NCBI GenBank assembly: GCA_009741485.1
Contig: CM019216.1
Location: forward strand, 21,058,465 to 21,122,464
DNA: 64,000 nt
Origin: Malurus cyaneus samueli
Lineage: Eukaryota; Chordata; Aves; Passeriformes; Maluridae
Reading direction: 5' to 3'
Part shown: positions 36,241 to 48,300 of the stretch, one piece after another
How positions within the stretch are numbered: the first letter of the stretch is position 1
Layout of the letters: each line of letters opens with the position of its first letter
The notes under the pieces: generated by a model
What the model was told of the DNA's origin: nothing
What the model saw: only the letters and a program-made list of their open reading frames with translations
Databases searched by the model: none
Made by a program: the position numbers and the translations under genes

Positions 36241-39200
36241 CCAGTGAAGCTCTGAGTTACTGGATGGTGTGGCTGGAATTCCTTTTTTCTCTGAAAGTTC
36301 TCTCCTGCTGACAGTGATCCTTCTCCAGGCTGTTTATTGCTGGCACTGGCATCAGCTTGGTAGGAGTGGGATGGATTGAAGTTCCTCCAGCAGCTTTATT
36401 TTAAAGCACGGTCATACCAAGCTAAATGCCATTTCAGCTGAGAGCAGTACACAGAGAGTTAATGACTGCAGATTCTCAGAACAAAAAGCATGGACTACAG
36501 GAAGAAAAGGAAGCAAAATACTTTGTTTATTCAAAACACTATATTTCACTTCTTTTGAATCTCATAAAAAAAAAATCACATTTCCTAGCTTGTGTACTTT
36601 TTCGCCTCAGTGACCAAAAAACCTGAAAGAATTTTCTGTATAATGCTAAGACAAAAAACCACATTAGCTCTGCATTTAGAATTTGTTATATATAGAAAGT
36701 AAAGGATTATTGCAAAATCTTTCAACACATAGACATGTTGTTTGAGGCTTATCAGCTTTACTACAGCAGATAGGCTTTCTTCTTCATATACAATTTGTAA
36801 AGATTCTGCAAGTCTCTGTACACAAAAAAAAAATAAATAATAGCATCTGCAGATATAAAATATATGGATTTTTTAAAATTTTATTTACCCTTTTTGGGCT
36901 TAAATGAAAATTAATGTTAGTTTTGCTATAGTCAGCAGACAAAAGATATTCAGATCAAAAGGCTTAGAGGTCCATTCGCCTCTAGTTGGTTTTATGACTT
37001 GACTCAGTGCAAATCCCATTTTAATAAAACATTTTGTCATTTTAATAACTGTGGGAAAACAGACAACAGTGGATCTCTGCCTAATGATCACGTTGTCCAT
37101 AAGAAAATTGTGGGCTTTGGGGTACTGTTAAAGGGAATCCATTAAAACTCTGTGTTCACAATGAGAAGGGTACGCAGTGATTTAAACCCACACAGACTCC
37201 AAGGGGCTTCAGCGAAGTTTGACACAGGCACAAGATTTCACTCATGTAATTTCTCTCTTTTTTTTTGTGATCTGGGATCTCTGTGCTTTGAAGTTTGCTT
37301 ATTTTGGTTTTGACATTTGAGATGTCAAAACCAGCTCTCTAATGTTGATCATCAGCAACACAGAAATTAACTGGGAATCTTCTGAGTAGTATTTTCAGAT
37401 GCGTGGTTATGAAGACCCTATTCTGTGAAACACCATTGTTGAACATAGCCTAAATAAATCGTTCAATATTTTATGTTTCTCTTTTTCTTCCCAATCTTAT
37501 TTTGCCTCATTGTCTGTGTTGTCAAAAGCCCTATTGGTAGTCTCTTAACTATCCACAGGTGGTGAAATTAGTTTCTCCTGGCTTTGGCACCTAAAAAATT
37601 ACATGTCATGGTTCATCCAGCCACCTTAAATCTGCGTTATAAAGAGGGGAAAGAATGACCATGCATTGTAGTTGAGTGTTTGAGTTAAGTGAGACAAATT
37701 TCTCTTGGTAGTGCAAACTCCTCTTAGGTGCCTAACCTAGAATTTGATTTTTAATTGTTTGGTTAGGTGAAAAGACTGTCACCAATGGATAAGGTTCCCA
37801 GTGACAAGCTATGTATTTAATTAGTATGTACACTATTATTTTCTTCTAAAACCAGGCCATGCTTTATTAATGAACTGAATTTCTTTATTATTAAATGTGA
37901 ATATAGGTAATTTCCACATGTACAGATTTCTTTTTCATCAGTTCATAATGAGAAGCTTTCTATTATCACTGTTGTTAATTTTATTGAGTTAACATTGACA
38001 GATCTGATGATGACTCCCTAAACAGGTAGGAAAAAGTTACAAGGCTGGCTGCAAAGTTCACTGTGAAGATTAGGAACATAAACATTCAAAAAGTAACACT
38101 GCACATGCTTCAGAGAGATATTTTCTTCCTCTTTTGACATAATAGACTTCCATTTGAACCCCCTGCAAGATGGGTCCAATGCAGTCCTTTATTTAATTGT
38201 TAAATTCTACAACGTTCAGTTAACTCTGGGCTTTCATCTAAAATGCCACAATATTTTATAAGCAAATTATATTAAATTATGTGTCTTTGGATTAGGGACT
38301 TAATTAGCGAGTGCAATAATATATAGAGATAAGAGGACTAGATCTGTGCAACTGATGGGCATAAAGCAAATTTTCATAGTTTTGTCCATCTCCTGCCCAA
38401 AATTCAACAAGTAACTGAAGCATGGGCTCAGTTTCTACGGAATGCAACGAATCTTCTTAAATTCACAAAGACTATATATTCATAAGCACTTTGCTGTTTA
38501 CAGGCATTGCTCTCCTTGCAAATACATGCTTCCTGATCTTCCCTATTACAAAAGGAAAAAAAAATAACCCAACTCTTGTTTTCTATGATTGAACAGACAG
38601 TATGCTAATGTGAGCATGCAGTGCAGCCTGAGTTAATGGAGACATTCCTTTTGCTATTATCTAACACTGGACTAGAGCAAATGTATATACTGCATATCAA
38701 TGTTACAGAGACATCTTCTATTTTATTTTGTATGCAGACATTTCTATCAGCTCAGTCTTACCTAGGGCTTTCTGGCAGTTAATAATCTGCAGGTACCATT
38801 GCAAATCCAGTTGTCTTTTTGGATCATGGAAAATCTCCTATTATTATTGAGTTGTAACAGCTTTGTTGTGTACCGGCTTTGTAGGAACAAAAGTAATGGT
38901 GATGTTCAAGAAAATACAATATACAGAGCCCAGTTCAGAAGAGATATCTTTTTGGTTAAGATTGCAATAATATTCTTAACCTATAGTGAAAATCTTCCTG
39001 CTTATAGAAATATCTTTCAAACCATTGCAGAATGCAAAGGTGCTTATTGTTTCTGCCTCTAGGATAGTTGATGATTCCTCCTGTCATCCTCAGATGGCTG
39101 AATCTGTCAGTATTGAAGCTCTTCTGAATTGCCAGGTTGAGGAAAAGAAACCAGGCAATACCTGCTTCCTGTAAGCTGTGACTTGATTGAGCTGGATGTA

Positions 39201-42200
39201 GAACAGAAAGAATTCTTGTAATTTTGAGAGAAATTGAACTGCTAAATAACATCTCAACCAAAGATGTGTTCAGTAACTGAAAAAAATATGTTTTTAGCCT
39301 AGAAAAATGTGTGATTTGCATTGCTCCATTATCACCCTTTTTTGCTTGCTTGTTTTCTTGCTTTCTTGGCTTTGTCTTCATATTAGCTAATTTTTGCTGG
39401 GTTTTGATGCACTTACTTCTTTTAGCACCTCAGCACAGGATAGGTGCAACACACCTGTGATGCTTTGCCTGTGTATCTGAGCCTATTTTGCTATATAACC
39501 ATAGTGACTCCAAGGAAATCAATGAGAAACTGATTATTCTGAGATTACACTCTGGTCTGCTCAATTCAAATTTTTGATGTCTGAAAGTTTTTTGTCTAAT
39601 CTTCCTCTGCAGAGAGTGGTGAGGAAGGTATACACAGGGAACAGTTTCCATCATCCTGAGACACAAGATATTAATTCCCCTCTGGAAGTGCCTCTTTCTT
39701 TAAAGGGAGATGAGATGATTAATTTTCACTTAAATAAAGTCACATGATATGTCTATAAATGGCTGAAAATCTGAGAGTGTGTATGAACATTGAGGTAACA
39801 CTCGAATGTTGAAAATACTTATAATTTTGAATAGATATAGACACTTATTAGACTTCCCTAGATTCACTAAACTTCCTTTTGAGTTTGGCTTTAAGTCAAC
39901 TACGACTACCAGATTGTGAATGAAATGAAGAACAGCTGTGCCTTCATAACATAAATCTCTTAGACAGGGGAAATCATTCAATCAAGTTAGTGAGAAAATT
40001 AGCACCTTTACGTTTCATTTTCACTTTTGTGTCTCAAAGGATTTTCATTAGCACTGACAGAGCTGATGCTACTAGATTTTCTGACTAGAGACTTGCCATA
40101 GTTGATCTGTGATATCATGGATGCATTTCAGACTTAGCTGCTTTTGATAGTTGAAGCTGGTCTACTATTCATTATTTCAGGTTTTCTTTAGATTGTGCAG
40201 CTGTAGTTAACTTAGATGGAATATTGCTGCCTACCTTGCTCAAATGACCAATAGAAAAAGAATGGAGAAATCCTTTCCCGCCTTTAGCAATTAATAACAA
40301 ACTTCCAAATCTACTGTCTTGTTCACTCAGAGGATGGAGGATACAAGATGTTTCCCTCTTCCAATACACTGTGCCATGCAATATCAGCCAGCAGCAGAGA
40401 TGGCAGCTTTCCTGTGAGGCAGAGCACCCTTCACAGAGGAATGCTCAGAGTCCCTCTGTGTTCTGCTGCAATCAGGCTGTGATGTTAATAGTATTATTGC
40501 TGATATTATTCCAGCTCGTGCTTACAGAGCAGATAAAACAGTGACTCTGAGGTGTTTCAATTCTCTGAGAACATTTCATTTGCAAATCTGATATCTGTAG
40601 GCTACAAATGACATATGTACTTATAAGGGCATGATTTTACATTAGAAAATGTTAAAATGTATTTTTCCTATTTCTTTTGAAATGTAAAACAAAATTACTT
40701 TAACATGTATACTAATAAACTTGCCTTTTTTAGGCAAAGCATGTACTTTTAAAATGATCTTTCTAGTGTTCATTTTCCCCCACACCAGGTCATTCCTTTC
40801 ATTAGCAGTGATTAAAAGACTCTGTGCTTGTAAACTTGCCTTGTGTGGATGGGCACTCACATCTGTCTAATGGTAGTAGCCTAAAATACCCTATTGGGAA
40901 AACCCAGTTATCTAAGAATGGGTTCATATACAGACAGAGAGGAGAAAAAATACAATTTAACTTCATCACTAAAACCGTGAACATTCACAACTGTTCTACA
41001 GTTCAGGATTGAGTGCCCTAAGGCAAAACTAGCTCTGTGTTTGCAATTTAGTATTTTTTTCTTACTAGCAAAGCCATTCTGATATATCAGAAAATTACAG
41101 TGTATTATGTGATACTTCCAGCAAGCTGCTCATATCTTTCGGCTGCAGCAATGGTCCATATGTTTGACATCCTTTGTGTAACCCAGGAATATATCATTAA
41201 TTGTCATTTCATGCCAGGTGATTGGCAGTCTCTGTGGACAATGACAGCTACTGCCTCCTGAAATTCTTTGACAAACTATGAGGAAATTTTCATCTGTCCT
41301 TATAATCTAAAACAATGTATAGTGTTCACAGAGTATGACATACTTGTGCTTTAAAATAGGAATATCCTGGCTATGGGTGAAAAAAGCTGCTTCATAGGAA
41401 GCTGTAATAAGGATAGAGAAATACATCTCTTTAGAATCTGAGAATTATTTCCTGTGGCAAATGGAACTGCTATTAATTTAAAATTCAGTTCTCATTTATT
41501 AATCTGCAATATCCTCTAGGGGATTTTTTTTGTTAGCAATCACTAGCATCCCTCAAAAAAACCAAAATAAAAGTCTTTGTTTTCCTTGGTCCTTAGTTTT
41601 TTCATACACTTTAAGACACTTAACCCTGACAGGAACTTGATACTATTACATGTATAAGAAAAAAATCAAACCTCTCACACTACTGGGGTCTGTCTGGTTG
41701 TTGATACGTTTGACACCCACTGCACCAAGGATTTTCTGAAGCCTGTGAAGGAGTGGTTCATTTTTTTCCTTTTTCTTTTTTCTTGTACATCTCAAATCCT
41801 TTGAAATGTTGATTACAGTTGTAAGTCTGTGAAAAATGATCACACTTGATGCAAATTGAACTTCAGACAGAGTCAGGGTCTAGGTGGTTGAGGGCAGACA
41901 ATCTTAGATTTATGCATGTGTTTCTCTTAGCCCCAAATGATTTGCTTTTTTGCTAAATCTTAAAACATTCATACTTTCTTGATAGCTACAGCAGAGATAA
42001 TGACTTTAAGTATGGCAGTTTGAACCAAGAAAATTTATCCCTCTCTTTCCAAACTTGTTTTTCAGCTGTCATATGGGTCTGCACCTCACAGCTCACTAAC
42101 TGCGTTCTCACTGCTTCTCTTGTTTAAACTATAAAGGTTTACTTTATATAAAAGTCTACTTTATATTTATGTTTCATGAATGAAAGTTGCCATTACAACA

Positions 42201-42879
42201 GAAAAATAATGTTAGGCACCCAGTCTTAGCATTACTGTAACGATGTTCCAATTCAGTGCTAATTATTGTAATGCAGGTGCTCGTTCTCTGTCTGCAGTTG
42301 CATGCCTGAAAGTGCTATATGATTTCCAAGCAGGTTCATTAATTTACTAGCCTGATAAGTTAACATAAAAAGCAAAGAAAACAAACTACTTTAGGTTTAT
42401 TTATTGAATTAAGTCCAAAAAAATGCATCTCTGTTCTTTTATTGAGTGGCTGTGGGCTGAAATGTGACATACCTTTGGGAAAAACAAATCAAGGATTGTT
42501 TAAGTGGTTGTTTACTTCAGAAATGCAAAACATGCTGTTTGGGAAGCTGAATCATTAAAACAATTGCAATGGGACACAGTGCCTCTCACACTGAGATCAA
42601 AAGCTTTACACAGTTTGTATAATCTGTTAATACCATATATTTCAATAAAAGATCATCAAGGTATAGAACTTGAATTCCATGCAAATTGCTGGTCAGATTG
42701 ACCCGCAGTGGACACGTCATAATCCTTCACATAGGGATACTATCTTCAGTCAACTGTGACATGATACTTTCTTTTTTAGCTACAATCCCGTCCTTCCTGG
42801 TACCAACTGTAATATGAGGGGTGCTGGTGGGGGTGGTGGTGTTCTCTCACAAGATTTAGTTTTATTCTGAAGAGGATTA
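36241..42879. other. Intergenic sequence, no gene recognised
   Basis: AT-rich with no recognisable exon or RNA gene. It contains a perfect 12-bp inverted repeat (37305-37333) and several A- or T-runs. The open frame 38956-39381 minus (141 codons) is Lys/Gln/Leu-rich, matches nothing known and is probably chance. Confidence 0.55.
37305..37333. repeat. Perfect 12-bp inverted repeat with 5-nt loop
   Basis: TGGTTTTGACAT (37305-37316), loop TTGAG, then ATGTCAAAACCA (37322-37333): fully complementary arms forming a strong hairpin or cruciform. It is not followed by a T-run of terminator type and has no obvious element around it. Confidence 0.85.
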
Positions 42880-43720
42880 ATTTTTTATTCTGCCTCGAAG
42901 ATGGGTGAGTATTCCACATCTTTCCAATGTGAAGCAGTGAATCAAAGCTCCTTCTGTCAGCACAACTGCCTGCCTAGCTGATAACTCCACCACCCCTGAG
43001 GAGCGGGTCTTTTCTTACAGTGATAAATTATTATCCTCAAAGTAATCTGGATCTAGGGCTTTGAAGATTAGGATTAGAACAACGAATAGGATTCACCATT
43101 CACTCAAGAGCCAATGTAGTGTTCACAGCACCAAAATGATGTACCAAAATTGACTTATTTTGCTTAGCAAGCAAAGTGACAAGTTTTGATCAGCTGCCCA
43201 TTGAAGGCTATCATTGGCATGGCCAGCACAGAATGTGATTGCTGTGGAGCCTGGGAGCCATGAATATGTACAATGCTACTGCCAAGTCAGCATCTGAGAG
43301 GATGTTCATAGGAACAGCCTGCTGGCTCATCATGGATAGGAGAATTTATTTCTGACAGATTTCAGACTTGGGAGGATGTCAGCTAACCCTGAGGCTGTGA
43401 AGTCTCTTGACAGTCAGAAAACAGACCCCTTGTTTGAGAATGCTGTCATGGCTTTGGCTAGTTCTTCAAAATGTTACCCTTTTCCTTCTAACCTCATTTC
43501 TGTCTCATTCAGATTTAGTTTCAGCCAGCTGAATTCCAATTCAGAAGCTGATCTCCTGTAGGCACTGAGGCATATGGGAAGCAGTGCTGTTAGGGGATGA
43601 TGTGAAAGATGGTTTGAACTGAGAGTCAGTAACACACTGTTCAATGCGGTGTTTCAAAAATATCTCCCGGTAGTTTTACATGTATGGCTACCAGAATAAA
43701 ACAGAAGAATGGAGAAGTTC
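42880..43720. repeat. Probable ancient amniote LINE-like repeat
   Basis: Phrases such as TAGGGCTTTGAAGATTAGGA, GAGCCAATGTAGTGTTC and TTTAGTTTCAGCCAGCTGAA, in this order, resemble an old dispersed element known from reptile and bird genomes (blocks like 'gggctttaaagattag', 'agccagtggag...', 'agtttcagccag'). I infer an ancient LINE remnant of several hundred bp, heavily diverged. Family and orientation are uncertain. Short frames inside (43376-43561 and 43709-43984) are chance. Confidence 0.4.
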
Positions 43721-46700
43721 ACCAGCAAGGGGCCCAGATATGAGGTACTGTTAGCAGTCACAAACGTTTTGAATCATTCACAGTGGATTGATTTGATGGG
43801 GTTTCGTGCAGTTTGCTCATTGCCGTGTGAGCTGCATGCCATGGTCAGTACAGCAAAGGTGGCTGCAAGATCAGCAGCAGCAGCATGGGAATATTGTCAC
43901 AGCCTGGGACTAGCATGGGGTAAATATAAAAAAAAACAAGCAGAAAAATTTCCTCATGCTTCCTCTCTCTTAAATATGGTTTGAATCTCATTAGCAAATT
44001 GTATGATGGCATTTTTATGTGAAATTGGTTAATTGCCCTTTGTCATTTTCCTCTGGGACGTGAATTGCAACAAAGGGAAAAGAAAACAATCACGTACAAA
44101 AAAGCTGTTCTGCCATCTGTTTGTTTATTTTTACAATTCTGTATATTACCAACTTCTGTCTGAGGAAAAAACTATTAAAACTTGTTAAAGTTTTCATTTC
44201 TTCCTCTATTTGCATTTCAAATAAATATGGAATGATCTGAAAGGTAACAATAATATAGTAAGATGACCAAGTGAACAGGAAAGGATGTCTTAATATACTA
44301 AATTTATTTATAGATAGTCAATTTTCAGTCCTTGCAGACCTACAAGTCAAGAATAAATTGAATGGGAGAGAGTTTTGTAAATATGTGAAGAAATTGCTTC
44401 CTGTGAGTGCTAGCTTCTTCATTTCTGTATCTAGAACAATCACTGAGGAGCTGTTGATTTGAAAAAAAGAAGGAACAAGCAATGTTACACTTGTGTGGTG
44501 TATCCTCCTCCACAGGAAAAGAAAAAAAAAAAAGGAATTTTAGAGGTGACTAGGCAGAAAATTTTTAGCTCTTTTCTCAGAAAAAGAGAGTTAGGTCTCT
44601 CTGTGAGGGAAGGGACAAAGATCCATCCAGAGAATTAATGGAATCCTATGAAATATCATATCATTAACCTAGTACAGTCTCATCTGGATGTGTGTTGTTT
44701 TCATCTGATGATGATGAAAGTTATCTGTTTAGTAGAGTTGCTTATGAAATCCTAGAGAGAAAATTGAAGAAAATCTTTCACTGCACATCATTCAAGCAGT
44801 GGCCTATTCTAAAGAAGAGGAGGGAAACATCTGAAATAGGTGGGGGTAATAAGATGTAAATTTGCTGCGAGCTCAGAAAACTTCTCAGAAATCTGTTCTC
44901 AGTCCCAAAGGCTCAAGTAAAGGCCTTCGGAAAAAGAAAAGAAAAGAATCTGCTAATATGAAAAGGAGAGATGAGCCAGAATTTCCTTAAGCATCCCTGA
45001 GAGATGCCAATAAACTCTTTCCAATCTTGTGTTCCTCTCCTAAACTTTGTCACCAAAAGAGCTTCTATCAGCTATGGTACAAATCTGTGAGCTAAGCAAT
45101 TCACTGCCTTGGCCTACTGAGTCCCAGTAATTCAGGGTTTTTGTTTGTGCTTCTGGTTTTCGTCTAGTGTGTCTAGTTAGTCCTGTGGAAAAAGTGCTTT
45201 TTCTATCTAAATCACATTCCTCAAAGATTAGATGAATGTCTATCAGAAAAGCTGAATAGTTAAAAAAAAAATATTTGTAAAAGGGTGGAAAAACCCCTGC
45301 CTGTCCAATACAACAGATCTTTGCTTGTCTGTGCACTCTACAGACACACATCACACAAATCACAGTAGGACTTCATAATGTTAGCAAGGAAGTAATTTCT
45401 CAGGTTAATAACTGAGAGCAAAAGTTACCTCACCAAAGCATTGGAAGGGCAGGACAGGCTCCCAGAATGAGATTCGGTTCCATGATTAACAGACGCATCC
45501 TCACATGAGAGAAATACTTACAGATGAAAAAATAATTATAATAAATTTGAGGAGAGCGGAGGACAATTCTGGAAATCGGTTAAACCCTGAAATGGCCCAT
45601 GTATGGAACCACAAGAGATTAATGCACTCTAACCCTGGCCTCTCTCTCTCCTTTTCTTCTCTCTGACATCATGCTTTGGTTCCTGAACAGAGAAAAAATA
45701 AAAAAGTAAAGTTTCAGGTGTTCATTTCTAGTACAAATAGGAAAAAAGTAAATAGCAATTTGAATAGTGCTTTGTATAGAGATATTACTTCTCATTCTGT
45801 TAAAAAAGGCCCACTTTTCCTGTTTCATATTTATTATCAATCTGATTTACTTTTTCAGTATTTAGTACAATCATATTAATTAGAATTTGGTATTAAGAAA
45901 TAATTTTAGGGGGTGTATGTGTTGCATGTCAATGGATTCCATCACTATAAACCATGTGTGGGGAATTTAGTGCAGAGTATCTGTAAAAGATTTTTGGAAT
46001 CGGTCTTGGCTTTGAGAGGAGGCATGTCACATAATGATGGTCTCTCTGGAGTCACATGAAACAAATCCTCTTTCAACTATTTGCATCTGATTCCTGAAGG
46101 GAACAGAAGGCAAGTGACACTGCAAAGGTGTACAGCACACTGGGGTGTACAATGTTGATCCTGATATAGTTTCAAAAGATTTGACCAAGATCCCTTCCTC
46201 CTGATTTTAGTGTAGTTCACTGGAACAGCCTTTCTCTCCACCTGCTACTGAGCAATCCTGGAACACCCAAAATTCTAAATCAGTTATGTCCCTGGTATTA
46301 GCTTGGATGAATTCTATCTTTACAGCTTAACTTGGATGGCAAAACAAGAGGGCTGTGTGGCTGAGGATACCCAAATAAAAGTTTTATGCAAGGTAAGTGG
46401 TGTACTAAGAAGAAAAGTAGAAGCAAAGAGCTCAGCAAATGGTTCAAGAAGCAGTGGACCCAAACAGCAGTGATATTACATTAGAAGTGACCCCAACTGG
46501 GAACATGCAGACAAGAATAATCAGGCCTCTTCATTCCCATAAACCTTCTGTATCTAGCTCAGAGTAAAAGGCAACCAGACAAGTTATTCTTTTCACAGTC
46601 CATCAGAAGGCAGGGATACACACAGTGTTATAAAGCACATCTCATTTTCTTGGGAGTAACTATATTTCTAACAAGAAAGATGTACTTTTTATAAATCACT

Positions 46701-47339
46701 CCTGGTGTGGAAAATGTCACTTCATAACTAGACACTTCAAAAAGTACAGGACTGAAATGGAACGAAGATGCTTATATCCAGAAATAACCTTCCAGCTGCT
46801 GCCTGATCTTTGTTTAACCCTAAACTCTGTCTCCACTTGGCTTCGAAGTCTTCCCTTGCCAGGATTAGAACATTTCTGTGAGTCCAAGCATCTTGAATTC
46901 ATAATACCAACAGGAGGCAGAAACTACATATTCTTCTAGGGTTCGATCTATACAGTTTCTTAACAGATTAGCCTCTTTTAGCAAGTATACTTTAAAAAGA
47001 TCACAGGAAAACTGCCTCCTATTTTAGTCAACTGCTGTATTAGTCACTCAGAAGTGGAAAACCCAGCATTTAATTTATTCTAAAACCTGAAATAATTCAA
47101 ACCACTTGTTCTGTAAGGCTGCCTTGGGCACTGAGCATTAGTCTGTGACAGATGTGGGAAAATATAGATGGAATTAAAGGTGAAGGGAACCTTTTCCTCT
47201 TGGAGCTGAGGTATTTTACTGCAATGAATTTATGATTCATGTGGCAGAGAGTGCAGAAAGGGAGCTATGACTGTTCAACAGCTCCAGTCTCTTTTCATGA
47301 GTCTTTTTTTAAAATATTCAATAAATGTTTCTAACAGGC
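43721..47339. other. Intergenic sequence, no gene recognised
   Basis: AT-rich, short frames only, with A-runs near 44521-44533. No exon, RNA or repeat was recognised. Confidence 0.55.
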
Positions 47340-47671
47340 AAAAAACCTTCCCAATTATACCAGGTTGTCCAGTCCTTGACCAGTTCGGTTCCGTATATTT
47401 CCAAGAACAATATCTGTGTAGCCCGTGTGAGCATCCTCTTCCAAGGCTTAAATACCCTCAGGGTGAAATGTCTTTCCCAGGCATCCGCTCTGAATTTTCT
47501 TCATCGTAACGTGGAACCATTTCTCCTTATCCTGCCACTGCACATTTGGCTCCATCCTCTCTATCATGGAGCTTGGCTCCACCTTCTCTATCACACTCTT
47601 TTTGCAGTGGAAGGCTGCAGTCAGATCCTTCCCTTTCCCTCGTGTCTCCAGGCTAAACAAATTCAGTTCAC
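47340..47671 (-). mobile_element. CR1 LINE fragment, older copy
   Basis: The plus strand gives reverse-complement CR1 blocks: CCAGGTTGTCCAGTCCTTGA, AAATACCCTCAGGGTGAAAT, CATTTCTCCTTATCCTGCCA (approximate), then GGCTGCAGTCAGATCC and CTCCAGGCTAAACAAATTCA. It stops abruptly at 47671, where another CR1 3' tail begins. It contains a 27-bp tandem duplication (47546-47598) and is diverged. Confidence 0.75.
47546..47598 (+). repeat. 27-bp tandem duplication inside CR1
   Basis: Two adjacent units begin TTGGCTCCAYCYTCTCTATCA, at 47546 and 47573, differing at a few bases. The normal CR1 as I recall it lacks this duplication, so it is probably a local event after insertion. Confidence 0.7.
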
Positions 47672-48300
47672 AGAATCGTTGGGGTAGGAAGGGACTTCTG
47701 AAGGTCATCTAGTCCAACCCTCCTGCCAAGGCAGGGTCACCTAGAGCAGGTGGCACAGGAACATGTCCAGGTAGGTTCTGAATGTCTCTGGAGTGGGATA
47801 TTCCACAACCTCCCTGGATAGCCTGTTCCTTCAGGCTTTCCTCATATGCCCAATGTCAAGCATCCTAAGCATTTTAGTCCTTCCTCTAGAGTCTGTCTAG
47901 CTTAGGTATATTTATCTGTCACAGTAGCGCCCCAAAACAGACATCATATTCCAGATGCAAGCTCACAGGTTCTGGGATGATGGGAATAAACGTTTCCCTT
48001 GTTTTGTTAGTTATATCCTCAATAATGCAGCCTAGTGCATCTGTATGATAAAAGCCTCTCCCCCACAAGGGTCTGTGCTGACTCCAGTTCCCCCAGGGTC
48101 ACCCAGTCCTTTCCTGCAGAGCTGTCCCTGCAGCCAGTCTGCCCACAGGCAGTACTGTTGCATGCTTTACTTAATCCTGAGTGCAAGGCTTGTTGCCTTT
48201 ATTGAATTTCATGAGACTTTTGTCAGGTTGCTCCTCCAGCTTGCTGAGGTCCCTCTGAATCCCAGCATATCAACTGCTGTTCCCAGCAATTCAGACCTGT
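47672..48300 (-). mobile_element. CR1 LINE 3' fragment abutting an older CR1
   Basis: The plus strand starts CAGAATCGTTGGGGTAGGAA, then GGGACTTCTGAAGGTCATCT, AGTCCAACCCTCCTGCCAAG and GCAGGGTCACC, the reverse complement of a complete CR1 3' terminus. Farther on are CATATTCCAGATGCAAGCTC and, at 48190-48270, TTGAATTTCATGAGAC...CCAGCTTGCTGAGGTCCCTC, which are more internal CR1 blocks. It abuts the older fragment in the same orientation and may have inserted into it. Confidence 0.85.
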
